Counted from the first letter of the stretch, positions 18,201 to 26,828 are shown. The stretch is 64,000 bases of DNA from Saccharopolyspora spinosa NRRL 18395 (GCF_000194155.1 NZ_GL877879.1:2098014-2162013); one strand, 5' to 3'. The notes: generated from the sequence alone by a model not told the origin. Translations and numbers: made by a program.

Positions 18201-21200
18201 ACAGGCTCACGTGCAACGGCAGCGGGTTGATGAAGTAGCCGTACACCGAGGCGAACTCGTCCTGCGTCCGGCCGCTCACCGGGCTGCCGACGATCACGTC
18301 GTCCTGTCCCGAGTAGCCGTGCAGCAGCAGGTAGTAGGCGGCGAGCAGGACCATGAACACGGTCACGTCGTGTTCGCGCGCTAGGGCGTGCACCCGCGCG
18401 GTCAGCTCCTCGTCGAGGACGAAGAACTCGGAGGCGCCGTTGTTGGTCTGCACGGCCGGGCGCGGCCTGTCGGTGGGCAGGTTCAGCACTGGTGGCTCGG
18501 CGGGCAGCGCCTGCCGCCAGTAGTCGAGCATCCGCTGCGCGTCCTGGCTGGCCAGGAACCGGTTCTGCCAGTTGAGGAAGTCCAGGTAGGTGGCGGTCGC
18601 CGGGGGCAGTTCGGCGCGGCGGCCGGCCCGCAGCGCCTCGTAGACCGCGAGCAGTTCTTCGATGAAGGTGAACGTCGAGATCGCATCGGAGACGATGTGG
18701 TGCACGGCCTTGGTGATCACCCAGCGGTCCGGGCCGCGCCGGAACAGCCGGAAGCGCACCAGCGGGTCGTTCTCGAGGTCGTAGGGCTTGCGGTACTCGC
18801 GGATGATCAGCTGGTAGATGTCGTTCCAGGACTCGTCGCGGACGTCGAACAGCTCGATGTCCGGGGTGATCGCCGAGGAGATCCGCTGCACTGGTTCGCC
18901 GTCGACCAGGACGAAGTTCGCCCGCAGGCTGGGGTGCCGTTCCAGCATCGCCCGGTAAGCCTCGAACATCAGGTCCGGGTCGAGTTCGGCGCGCACCTCC
19001 ACCGCGCCGCCGATGTTGTAGGCGAAGCCGTCCGGGTTGAGCTGCTTGAGGAACCACAGGGCCTGCTGGTTCTGCGTCAACGGGTATTGCCGCTGGTCGT
19101 GGAACTCCTCGACCTCCGCGCCGGTGCCCGCGTCGTTGCCCGCGGCGGCCAGCTGGTCGTGCAGCCGGTCGACCAGTTCGCCGACCGGCGCGCTACCCAG
19201 CAGCGCCACCACCGGCAGCGCGACGCCGAACTCGGTTTGCATGCGGGCGCGGAGTTCCATCGCCAGCAGCGAGTCCAGTCCCAGCGCGTTGAGGCTCGCC
19301 GTCTCGTCGACCTGGGCGGGCTGAACCCGGAGCACGGCGGCGACCAGCTCGCAGAAGTGCCCGGCGAGCAGCTGCCGGCGCCGGTCCGGCGCGGTGCCGT
19401 GGAACTCCTCCAGGAAACTGCCGTCCACATCGGACCCGGAGGCCGCCTCGGCGGCGAGATCGGCGACCAGCAGCGGCGGCGCGGGGTACCAGGACAGGAA
19501 CGTCGGCCAGTCGACGATCGTGGCCACCAGCAGCTGAGCGCGGTCCTCGCCGATGACCCGTTCGAGCACCGCCATTCCGGCCTCCGGCGACAGCGAGCTC
19601 ATGCCCCGGCTGTTGCGGTAGTGCTCGACCAGGCCGAGTTCGGCGATCATGCCGGTCGCCCACGGGCCCCAGTCGATGCTCAGCGCCGGGAGTCCGAGCG
19701 ACCGCCGGTGGTGGGCAAGTGCGTCGAGAAACGCGTTGCCCGCCGCGTAGTTCGTCTGGCCAGCCGTGGTCAGCACCGAGGCGATCGAGGCGAACAGCAC
19801 GAAGTGGTCGAGCGGTTCGTCGCGCAGCTGCCGGTGCAGCACGGCGGCACCGACGGTCTTCGGATCGTGCACGGTGTCGAAGGTCTGCCTGTCCATCTCC
19901 GGCAGCAGCACGTCTTCGACGTTGCCCGCGAGGTGGAAAACCCCGCGGATGGGCGGCATGCCCTGGCTCCGGTGCTCGGCGAGCCAGGCGCCGAAGGCAG
20001 TCTCGTCGGCGACGTCCAGTGCCACCGGGATCGGCTGCGCACCCAGCGTCTCCAACTCTTTGACCAGGGCCACCTTCCGGCCGGTCGGGTTGTCCGGGCC
20101 AATGTCGCGCCACCGGTCCCGGGCGGGCAGTTCGGTGCGGCCGACCAGGATCAGGCGGCGGGCTCCGCGCTTGGCCAGCATCCGGCACACGAGCCGACCG
20201 AGCGCGCCGAACGCGCCGGTGACCAGGTAGCTGCCGTCGGCCCGCAGGCGCAGCGGAAGCGGGTTGAGCAGGTCGTCGGGCCGGGCGAGGCGGCTGGTGT
20301 GCCTGCGGTCGCCGCGAAGCGCGATCTCCTCCTCGTCATCGGCGGCGGCGATCTCACGCAGGAGCGCGGCCGCGTCGGCGACCACGTCCGTTCCGGCGAG
20401 GTCGAGATCGATCAGCTTGCCCCGGTTCGCGGTGAGTTCCTGCTGCCACAGCACCCGGCCGATGCCCCAGGCCGGTGCACCCAGCGGCTCGACCTCGGCA
20501 CCGCCGGACACCGCCTGGGCACCGCGCGTGACGACGTGCAGCCTGGCCGGGGCCCGTTCGGCGAGCAGGGCTTGTGCGAGGGCGAGCAGCGAGTGGGTTC
20601 CCGTCGTGTGCTGCCGCGCGCGTTCGGAGCCGTCGGCGGACTCGAAGGCCGGGCGGTCCAGGTTCCACAGGTGCACCACGGCATCGAAGGAACTGGGCAG
20701 TTCGGTGAGCAGGCGCCGCAGGTCGCCTGCATTGCCCGGCACGACAGTCGATTCACGCTCGCCTCGCCGGTACTCCTCCCCCACGCGCACCAGGTGGCAG
20801 CGCCCTCCCCGGGCGCGCGCCTGCTCGGCGAGTTCGTCACCGATGCCCTGCGAATCGGCGAGGATCAGCAGGTCGCCGGGCGCATCGGCCCGCCCGGGCA
20901 AGTCCCGGGCGGGCACCCAGGTCGGCGCGAGCAGCCAATTGTCCATTGTGGTTGGTGCGACGCCCGCCGACACCTGCTCGATGTCGGCGGCGCGGAATCC
21001 CTCGATGCGGCCGAGCACTGTTCCGTCATCGGCGTGCACGGCGAGATCGCCGACGAGTTCCTCGCCGTCGCGGCGCACGATCGTGGCGTGCGCCCAGATC
21101 GGCTGGTCGCCGATCGGCTCGGTCCGCACATCGGCGATGGACAGCGGCAGCCGGATGCCTGTTCCCGGGACGTCTTCGGCGATCAACGGGGTCAGCAACG

Positions 21201-24200
21201 TCTGGAAGCACGCGTCCAGAAGTGCCGGGTGGAAGTGGTGGCCCGCGGTTTCGCCGAGCGCTTCGGTCGGCCGGATGCGGGCGAGCGCTTCGTCCGGCCC
21301 GATCCAGACCTGCTCGATGGCCTGGAACGCCGGGCCGTAGTGGTAGCCGAGCCCGGCCAAAGCCGCGTAGCAGTCCGGGCCGTCGAGGTGCCGCGGGCAT
21401 CGGGCGCGGATCGCGTCCGCGTCCAGCGTCGCACCCGGCGGGCTCGGTTGGACGGCGCGCAACACCCCGGTGGCGTGCACAGCATGGCGGTCCGCGCCGT
21501 TCACCGTCGCGATGGTGAACGCGGCGTCATCGGAGTAGGACAGCTGCACCCGTTTCGCCTCGTTCTCCGGCAGGAACAGCGCCTTCCGCAGTTCGATGTC
21601 GGCCAACGCGACCGCGGTGCCGCCGGTCATGGCCCGCACCGCTTGCGCCGCCATCTCCAGGTAGCCGGCTGCGGGGAACACCACGTCACCCTGGATGCGG
21701 TGGTCGCGCAGGTAAGGCGTCGACTCGATGTCGAGGCTCGCTTCCCAGCCGGGGTTCACGGTGGGCAGGCGCCGCCCGAGCAGCGGGTGGTCGACGCGGC
21801 CGAGCCGAACCTGCGCGACCGGCGCGGGCTCCACCCAGTAGCGGTCGCGACGCCACGGGTAGGTCGGCAACGAAACCGCCCGGCCAGCGGGTTCGAGCAC
21901 GTCCCAGGCGATGTCGACACCAAGGTTGTGCAGGGTCGCCAGGGACGCTACGAACCGCTCGGCCTCGTCTTCCCCGCGGCGGATGGACGGCACCACGGTA
22001 CCTTCGACCTGCTTGTCCAGCAGGCATTCCCGGATCGAGTGCGCCAGTACCGGATGCGGGCCGATCTCCAGGAACAGCCGGTACCCGTCGTCGGCGAGGC
22101 GGTCCACCGCCGCCCGGAAGCGGACGCTGTCGCGGACGTTGCGCCACCAGTAGCCGGCATCCAGCTCGGAGCCGTGCGCGATGCCCTCCTGGCCGGTCAG
22201 GTAGAGCGGGACCAGCGCCGGATTCGGCCGCAGCTCATCCAAAGAGGACAGCAGCTCGTCCTTGATCAGCTCCATGCGCGCGCTGTGGTAGGGCACGCGG
22301 ACATCCAGGAATTTCGCGAAGATCTGCTCCTCCCTCAGCTCGTCGGCGAGCTGCGCGAGCGCATCCTCGTCCCCGGCGACGGTGCACGAGGTGGGACCGT
22401 TGATCGCCGCCACCGACACCCGGTCTTCGAAGGGCCGCACCCGCCGCTGCGCATCGGCCTCGGTGAGGCCCACGGCGAGCATCGTGCCCGTGCCGACGAG
22501 CTTCTGCTGGAGCCGGCTGCGGTGGACGATGATCCGCACCGCGTCGGCCAGGCTGTAGACCCCGGCCTCGTAGAACGCCGCAACTTCGCCGGTGCTGTGC
22601 CCGACGATCGCGTCCGGCCGCACTCCGCAGTGCCGCCACAGCGCGGCCAACCCGACCTGCACGGCGAAGTTCGCCGGCTGCGCCAGCCACGTCTCGGCCA
22701 TCTGCGAGTCCACCTCGTCGGCGGTGAGTTCGGTGAGCAGCGACCAGCCTGCGATGCGGTTGATCTCCCGGTCGCAGCGTTCGACCGCCTCCCGGAAGAC
22801 GGGCTCGCTTGCCAACAGCTGCCGTCCCATAGCCCACCACTGCGGCCCCATGCCGGTGAACACCCACACCAGCCGCCGTTCCTCGCGCAGCTGGCCGGAA
22901 AGCACGCTCGGATGCGCATCACCCCGCGCGCAGTCGGCCAGCCGCCGGGCAAGTTCCTCCTTCGAATGGTACATAATGGACACTCGATGTTCGTGGTGCT
23001 GGCGGCGGTGCGCCAGGGTGTGTCCGAGGTCGGTCAGGTCGACCTCGTCGAGCCGGTCAGCGATGCGCGCCGCCAGTTCGGGGAGTGCCGCCGGATCCTG
23101 CGCCGTCAGCGGCAGGATGCGATGCGTGCGGTGCGCGGGCGGACGCTCGGCCTCTGATCGTGGGGGCGCTTCCTCCAGCACGACGTGGGCGTTCGTGCCT
23201 CCGAAGCCGAACGAGTTCACACCGGCGCGGGCCGGGCCTTCGTGCTCGGGCCAGTCGATCAGCCGATCTGGAATCTCATACGGCTGGGCCGCCAGGTCGA
23301 TGCCGGGATTGATGCGCGTGAGGTTGATGTGCGGCGCGATCTTGCGGTTCTTCAGCGACAGCGCGGTTTTGATCAGCCCGGCCATCCCGGCCGCCGACTC
23401 GGTGTGCCCGATGTTCGTCTTGACCGAGCCGATGTAGCACTTCTCCCCCGGTTTCCGCCCGATCGACAGCGCCTGCCCGAGCGCGTTGGCCTCGATCGGA
23501 TCGCCCACCGGGGTGGAAGTCCCGTGCGCCTCGATGTACTGGAGCGCACCGGGGCTGACGCCTGCCTCGGCGCAGACCTGCGCGATCAGCTCGAGCTGCG
23601 CGTCCGCGTTCGGCACCGTGATGCCGTTGGTACGGCCGTCCTGGTTGACCCCGCTGGCGGTGATCACCGCGTGGATCGGGTCGCCGTCGCGCAGCGCGTC
23701 GTCGAGGAGTTTCAGCGCGACCACCGCGACCCCTTCGGCCCGCACGTAACCGTTCGCCGAAGCGTCGAAGGTGCGGGAACGGCCATCCGGGGAGAGGAAA
23801 CCGCCCTTCGTCTCCGCGATCGTGTACTGCGGCGCCATGTGCAGCAGCGTGCCGCCGGCCAGCGCGAGGCTGCTCTCACCACGGCGCAGGCTCTGGCACG
23901 CCAGGTGCAAAGCCACCAGCGAGGAACTGCAGGCGGTGTCGATGGAGACGCTCGGCCCGCGCAGGTCCAGGCAGTAGGAGATGCGGTTGGACGCCATCGT
24001 CATCATCGTGCCAGTGGCGGTGTGCGCGGCCAGCGTTTCGAAACCGAGATCGGCGAACTGGAGGATCTTGTAGTCCAGTGTGAACGCACCGACGAAGACA
24101 CCGACGTCACGGCCGGCCAGTTCCGAGGGCTTCTGCCCGCCGTCCTCCAGGGCCTCCCACGCGACCTCCAGCAGCTTGCGCTGCTGCGGGTCCATGTGCT

Positions 24201-24480
24201 CTGCCTCGCGCGGGCTGATCCCGAAAAACGCCGGGTCGAACTCGTCGAACCCGTCGATGTACCCGCCGCGCCCACCGACCAGCCTCCCCGGCTTGGTCTT
24301 ATCCCGGCTGCCGAGCGTCCCCACGTCGTACCGATCGACCGGGGTCGGCACGATGCAGTCCTTGCCGTCGGCCAGGTTCTGCCAGAAGGTCCGGTGATCT
24401 GAGGCGCCGCCGGGAAACCGGCAGCCGATGCCGATGAGCGCGACCTTTTTTCCGGAAGCAGGATTCTGCGAGTTCACCAT
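15247..24480 (-). CDS. Hybrid iterative PKS-NRPS, polycyclic tetramate macrolactam synthase
   Basis: 3077 residues from the ATG at 24480 (GAGGAA site). Domains in order with rough residues: KS 13-440 (active Cys in TACSSSLVALH near 182; EAHGTSTPVGD near 317; NIGHTESAAG near 358), AT 540-860 (GHSTGE near 629), DH 890-1180 (HRIQGDVVFP near 925; DACFQ near 1090), KR about 1190-1620 (TGAFGALG near 1422, catalytic Tyr in NYAAGN near 1578), ACP near 1738 (GLDSLLAMEL), C 1795-2225 (HHIVSDA near 1930), A 2260-2750 (YTSGSTGRPKA, INSYGLSEATID, VHGHRIETGEIE, PNGKVD), PCP near 2800 (GGSSIRLIE), TE near 2922 (GYSLGGNLAFE). No ER or methyltransferase domain. This single module is known to act iteratively in HSAF, ikarugamycin and frontalamide synthesis, making two polyene chains that are joined to both amines of ornithine and released as a tetramate. 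The A pocket fits ornithine. Product identity is inferred. Confidence 0.95.
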   Translation of the reverse strand: MVNSQNPASGKKVALIGIGCRFPGGASDHRTFWQNLADGKDCIVPTPVDRYDVGTLGSRDKTKPGRLVGGRGGYIDGFDEFDPAFFGISPREAEHMDPQQRKLLEVAWEALEDGGQKPSELAGRDVGVFVGAFTLDYKILQFADLGFETLAAHTATGTMMTMASNRISYCLDLRGPSVSIDTACSSSLVALHLACQSLRRGESSLALAGGTLLHMAPQYTIAETKGGFLSPDGRSRTFDASANGYVRAEGVAVVALKLLDDALRDGDPIHAVITASGVNQDGRTNGITVPNADAQLELIAQVCAEAGVSPGALQYIEAHGTSTPVGDPIEANALGQALSIGRKPGEKCYIGSVKTNIGHTESAAGMAGLIKTALSLKNRKIAPHINLTRINPGIDLAAQPYEIPDRLIDWPEHEGPARAGVNSFGFGGTNAHVVLEEAPPRSEAERPPAHRTHRILPLTAQDPAALPELAARIADRLDEVDLTDLGHTLAHRRQHHEHRVSIMYHSKEELARRLADCARGDAHPSVLSGQLREERRLVWVFTGMGPQWWAMGRQLLASEPVFREAVERCDREINRIAGWSLLTELTADEVDSQMAETWLAQPANFAVQVGLAALWRHCGVRPDAIVGHSTGEVAAFYEAGVYSLADAVRIIVHRSRLQQKLVGTGTMLAVGLTEADAQRRVRPFEDRVSVAAINGPTSCTVAGDEDALAQLADELREEQIFAKFLDVRVPYHSARMELIKDELLSSLDELRPNPALVPLYLTGQEGIAHGSELDAGYWWRNVRDSVRFRAAVDRLADDGYRLFLEIGPHPVLAHSIRECLLDKQVEGTVVPSIRRGEDEAERFVASLATLHNLGVDIAWDVLEPAGRAVSLPTYPWRRDRYWVEPAPVAQVRLGRVDHPLLGRRLPTVNPGWEASLDIESTPYLRDHRIQGDVVFPAAGYLEMAAQAVRAMTGGTAVALADIELRKALFLPENEAKRVQLSYSDDAAFTIATVNGADRHAVHATGVLRAVQPSPPGATLDADAIRARCPRHLDGPDCYAALAGLGYHYGPAFQAIEQVWIGPDEALARIRPTEALGETAGHHFHPALLDACFQTLLTPLIAEDVPGTGIRLPLSIADVRTEPIGDQPIWAHATIVRRDGEELVGDLAVHADDGTVLGRIEGFRAADIEQVSAGVAPTTMDNWLLAPTWVPARDLPGRADAPGDLLILADSQGIGDELAEQARARGGRCHLVRVGEEYRRGERESTVVPGNAGDLRRLLTELPSSFDAVVHLWNLDRPAFESADGSERARQHTTGTHSLLALAQALLAERAPARLHVVTRGAQAVSGGAEVEPLGAPAWGIGRVLWQQELTANRGKLIDLDLAGTDVVADAAALLREIAAADDEEEIALRGDRRHTSRLARPDDLLNPLPLRLRADGSYLVTGAFGALGRLVCRMLAKRGARRLILVGRTELPARDRWRDIGPDNPTGRKVALVKELETLGAQPIPVALDVADETAFGAWLAEHRSQGMPPIRGVFHLAGNVEDVLLPEMDRQTFDTVHDPKTVGAAVLHRQLRDEPLDHFVLFASIASVLTTAGQTNYAAGNAFLDALAHHRRSLGLPALSIDWGPWATGMIAELGLVEHYRNSRGMSSLSPEAGMAVLERVIGEDRAQLLVATIVDWPTFLSWYPAPPLLVADLAAEAASGSDVDGSFLEEFHGTAPDRRRQLLAGHFCELVAAVLRVQPAQVDETASLNALGLDSLLAMELRARMQTEFGVALPVVALLGSAPVGELVDRLHDQLAAAGNDAGTGAEVEEFHDQRQYPLTQNQQALWFLKQLNPDGFAYNIGGAVEVRAELDPDLMFEAYRAMLERHPSLRANFVLVDGEPVQRISSAITPDIELFDVRDESWNDIYQLIIREYRKPYDLENDPLVRFRLFRRGPDRWVITKAVHHIVSDAISTFTFIEELLAVYEALRAGRRAELPPATATYLDFLNWQNRFLASQDAQRMLDYWRQALPAEPPVLNLPTDRPRPAVQTNNGASEFFVLDEELTARVHALAREHDVTVFMVLLAAYYLLLHGYSGQDDVIVGSPVSGRTQDEFASVYGYFINPLPLHVSLSGEPTVGELLARTRDTVLNGLDNQEYPFVLLVDELGGAHDPSRSALFQAMFILLTHKVATEKYGYRLEYIELPEEEGQFDITLSAYEDEADRRFHCVFKYNSDLFRPETIRRLAAHYRNLVDSLTRAPAAEPIAHVRMLDAAESEQLLEKFSGCDRAVTGDVPVHRLISEVAAERPDEIAVSVPSESGEVRRLSYAELERESRGIAHRLRELGVSDGAIVALCMEKSPELIITLLAVLRAGAAYLPLDPGYPAERLADMVRGAGVGLAVVDDAHRDRLAGVDVVLTPAELRCEAGAEVPDGPTNLDSTAYVIYTSGSTGRPKAVRVSHRNLSSAYRAWHAEYRLDDVHVHLQLASFAFDVFTGDLVRALCSGGTLVLINRELLFNTARLHQTMRAERVDCAEFVPAVVRGLMGHCQRTGERLDFMRLLVVGSDAWKVEEYQRLRELCGPATRVINSYGLSEATIDSAFFEGPADHLAPSQLVPIGRPLPNSRLYILDRHDQPVPPGVPGELWVGGDGVAVGYLGDDGQTAQRFVTHTFGPEPVRLYRTGDLARWDADGTVHLLGRADAQIKVHGHRIETGEIEARLVAWPELAQSVVTARPDADGNSVLCAYYVPADGATLDRRALRRHLAEYLPTFMIPSHLVEVAALPLTPNGKVDIAALPEPRPTQDETDDEPVTLFEERMAEHWKSVLGLEQVGLRDDFFEVGGSSIRLIELIHHLQAEFNISIPVSQLFKGTTLHGMATTLEHIINGRIGEAQPYLTFNNGGDPLFCFPPAGGHGLVYRRFAAHLPARRIVAFNYLTGDDKVLRYADLVEDGQPGGRCVLLGYSLGGNLAFEVAGELERRGREVSDVVIMDSYRIGESFQFGEEHLEAFEHELTEHLRKHTGSEVVAAETREQARDYLHYCSRTPNTGTVRAAVSVISDHDKAEYYAADAPGSWHGSSATRSDVHRGSGSHADMLDEAHLPANAGLVREILAGGAGNDA

Positions 24481-24592
24481 CGTCGATTCCTCGGGTAGGG
24501 CGCAGTGGCGCGAACTTGGCATGATCGCTCGAATTGGCAAGGGGTCGAAAGGGATCGGCAAATCATCTGGCGTGCGAATGCGCGGAGGCGCC

Positions 24593-24612
24593 ACGGCATG
24601 CTGGCATGCCGT
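24593..24612. promoter_or_regulatory. Perfect 9-bp inverted repeat upstream of the PKS-NRPS
   Basis: ACGGCATGC and GCATGCCGT separated by two bases, 113 bases upstream of the PKS-NRPS start. The size and tight spacing fit a dimeric repressor or activator site. Confidence 0.45.
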
Positions 24613-24625
24613 CGGTGCGCAGCGC

Positions 24626-24650
24626 GGGAACGAGCCGATAGCTCGTTCCC
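24626..24650. promoter_or_regulatory. Hairpin with perfect 10-bp arms upstream of the PKS-NRPS
   Basis: GGGAACGAGC and GCTCGTTCCC around a 5-base loop, about 146 bases upstream of the PKS-NRPS start. In RNA it would form a stable stem-loop, so it may be an attenuator, an operator, or part of the 5' leader. Confidence 0.45.
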
Positions 24651-25018
24651 CCGAGATCTGGCGCAGCGGTGTCGTCAGCCAGAGCAGACCAGCGGCACTC
24701 CGCCACACGTACCGGCGCACCAGGGCGAAACATCAAGCACGGCAACGAAGTCACATCCACCGCGCAGGCCCTGACCGATCCGCATCACGCACTCCCCCAA
24801 TTCACACCCGAATGATCTTAGCTCACATCAATACCGGGGACCGCTGCCGGTCACCACCCGACTCCTACTACCAGGTGGCGATGCGGAATATTCCTATTGA
24901 TAGGTGGCAATATGGAATATGCCAACAAGTGGAAATGGCGGGAAAGACCTCGCGATCAACGTCGATTCCGCGCATCGCGGCGCGGACCGATTCGGTACTG
25001 TCCGAACGGGACGGAAGG
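24651..25018. other. Promoter-bearing intergenic region of the PTM-like cluster
   Basis: No gene is supported here. It contains a 19-20 base imperfect direct repeat, AGGTGGCGATGCGGAATATT at 24873 and AGGTGGCAATATGGAATATG at 24902 (29-base spacing), and a palindrome GGAATATTCC at 24885-24894. These AT-rich parts contrast with the GC-rich surroundings and may be a regulator-binding region. Confidence 0.5.
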
Positions 25019-25569
25019 ATGTGGATGCGCGACCCGACGAGGATCGGACGGTTCACGGCGCCCGCGGACCGCGACATCGTGGTCTTCCTGCTCGGTGCGC
25101 GGATCAACACCTCGACCGCGGTGCGCAGCTGGGTCCGGTGATCGCAGGCTTCCGCCGGATGATGAGGGAGCTCAGGACGGATCCGGACACCGGCTTCCTC
25201 GGACACCTGGTCCTGCCTCGCCCACCCCGGCTACTGACGGTGGTGCAGTACTGGGAGTCTCCCGAGAAGCTGTACGCCTACGCGGTGGATCCGGTCCAGC
25301 AACACCGTCCCATATGGACCGATTTCTACCGGCGGACCAAGGCCGCGGGCGACCACATCGGAAGCTGGCACGAGACCTACATCGTCCCGGCCCGGTCGCA
25401 CGAGAGCGTCTACGCGAACATGCTTCGGTTCGGACTGGGCAAGGCGATCGGGAGCACCCGGATCGACCGCCACACCGACCGCGCCGCCGACCGGCTGCGC
25501 GGCGCCCGGCCGAACCGGGGCCAGCAGATCACGTCCAGTCGACCGGGAGGCAGCGGACACCGTAGATGA
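25019..25569 (+). pseudogene. DUF4188 family protein gene with a one-base frameshift
   Basis: The N-terminal part starting at ATG 25019 or 25025 (GGAAGG site) reads RIGRFTAPADRDIVVFLLGA-type sequence and stops at 25141 just after RSWVR. The other frame continues at once with PVIAGFRRMMRELRTDPDTG and ends at 25569 with a normal family C-terminus. Inserting one G in the run near 25130 gives the expected Trp-Gly-Pro-Val joint. DUF4188 proteins often sit in secondary-metabolite and haem-related clusters (some relatives are fluoro- or chlorite-dismutase-like ferredoxin folds), but no role is settled. The end overlaps the convergent P450 by 41 bases. Either decayed or a base-call error. Confidence 0.6.
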
Positions 25570-26719
25570 TGGTGTCGTCGCGCATCGGGATCTGCTCTGG
25601 CGGCACCGCCAGCCTCAGCTTCGGGAATTCCCTCAGCAGCCCGGAGAAACCGATGCGCAGCTCGATTCGGGCAAGTTGCGCACCTAGGCAGTGGTGGACG
25701 CCGTGGCCGAACGACATGTGGCCGCCCGCCGGGCGGGCGAGGTTCAGCCGATCGGGGTCCGGGAATTGCGCCGGGTCGCGGTTGGCGGCCGACAGCGACA
25801 GCGTCATCAGGTCGCCGTAGCGGATGGATTCGCCGTGGAACTCGAAGTCGGCCAGGGCGGCGCGGGTCGCACCGAAGTGGTTGATCGTCAGGTAGCGCAA
25901 CAATTCCTCCACCGCTCCGTCGATCAGCGACGGATCGCCGCGCAGCGCGGCGAGCTGGTCCGGGTGGCTCAGCAGCGCGTAGGTGCCCAGCGCGAGCATG
26001 CTCGTGGTCGTGTCCTGGGCAGCGGTGACCAGCATCGCGGCCATCGTGGTGATCTCGTCGTCGGTCAGCTCGTCGTCGGCGGTCAGCACGCTGAGCAGGT
26101 CATCGCCCGGCCGCTGCCGCTTGTCGCGCACGAACTCCCCCAGCACGGCGCACACCTCCCGCCACCCGGCGCTCACCCGTTCTTCGTCGTCGCCGAGGGC
26201 CAGCACCTGTTCGGTGGCCTTGCGGAACCCGGCCTCGTCGGCGATGCGGACGCCGAGCAGCTCGCCGATCACCCGTCCGGACACCGGGGCCGCGAAGGAC
26301 GCCACCAGGTCGGCGGGGCCGCCAGCGCGCCGCATGGCCGTCAGGTGCGCGGTGACGACCCGCTCGATCTGCGGTTCCAGCGCCCGCATCCGGCGCGGGC
26401 TGAACCCGCCCGCGAGCTTCCGCCGGTACCAGGTGTGCTCCGGCGGGTCCAGCACGCTGAACATCCCCGGTGGGACTTGCAAATTCGCGTCGACAGGCAT
26501 CGGGAACCGCTGCAGGTCCAGGCGCGAGCCGAAGCGCGGGTCGACCAGCACCTCCCGGACCAGCGCGTGGCCGGTCACCAGCCAGCCGTTGCGCCCGTCG
26601 GGGCAGTGCATCCTGGCCAGCGGCCGCTGCTCCCGCAGCTCCCTGAGCCCGTCGTACGGGTCGAACGGGCAGCTGCGCACATCCGGATGCCGCACCGGCT
26701 CCGGTTGGGACTTCGTCAT
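25529..26719 (-). CDS. Cytochrome P450 (third)
   Basis: 396 residues from the ATG at 26719, with GGGGAG upstream. The I-helix segment is VTAAQDTTTSMLALG (Asp-Thr-Thr rather than Glu-Thr-Thr), the K-helix EELLRYLTINHFGATR, and the heme loop FGHGVHHCLGAQLARIE with ligand Cys344. It resembles actinomycete CYP105/107-type enzymes of antibiotic clusters. It flanks the PKS-NRPS on the upstream side and is transcribed in the same direction as the core genes, so it is a second candidate for late oxidation of the tetramate product. Redox partners are not next to it. Confidence 0.93.
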   Translation of the reverse strand: MTKSQPEPVRHPDVRSCPFDPYDGLRELREQRPLARMHCPDGRNGWLVTGHALVREVLVDPRFGSRLDLQRFPMPVDANLQVPPGMFSVLDPPEHTWYRRKLAGGFSPRRMRALEPQIERVVTAHLTAMRRAGGPADLVASFAAPVSGRVIGELLGVRIADEAGFRKATEQVLALGDDEERVSAGWREVCAVLGEFVRDKRQRPGDDLLSVLTADDELTDDEITTMAAMLVTAAQDTTTSMLALGTYALLSHPDQLAALRGDPSLIDGAVEELLRYLTINHFGATRAALADFEFHGESIRYGDLMTLSLSAANRDPAQFPDPDRLNLARPAGGHMSFGHGVHHCLGAQLARIELRIGFSGLLREFPKLRLAVPPEQIPMRDDTIIYGVRCLPVDWT

Positions 26720-26828
26720 CTTCCACTCCCCTGGAAATCCGCCGGAATCGGCGTGCTCGGTTGGCATGATCGGGTAGCCGATGCCGCCCGGCACTGCGAG
26801 TCACTCGACCGATTCAGGCGGTCGAGGA

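Noticed and set aside
18388..23157. Open frame of 1589 residues opposite the PKS-NRPS
   Set aside because: It is the antisense shadow of a GC-rich coding frame; composition is Arg/Gly/Val/His rich and no domain is recognisable, while the other strand has clear PKS-NRPS motifs.
15247..24480. Enoylreductase or methyltransferase domain inside the PKS part
   Set aside because: Between DH and KR only the KR structural subdomain is seen; no ER NADPH motif or SAM motif.
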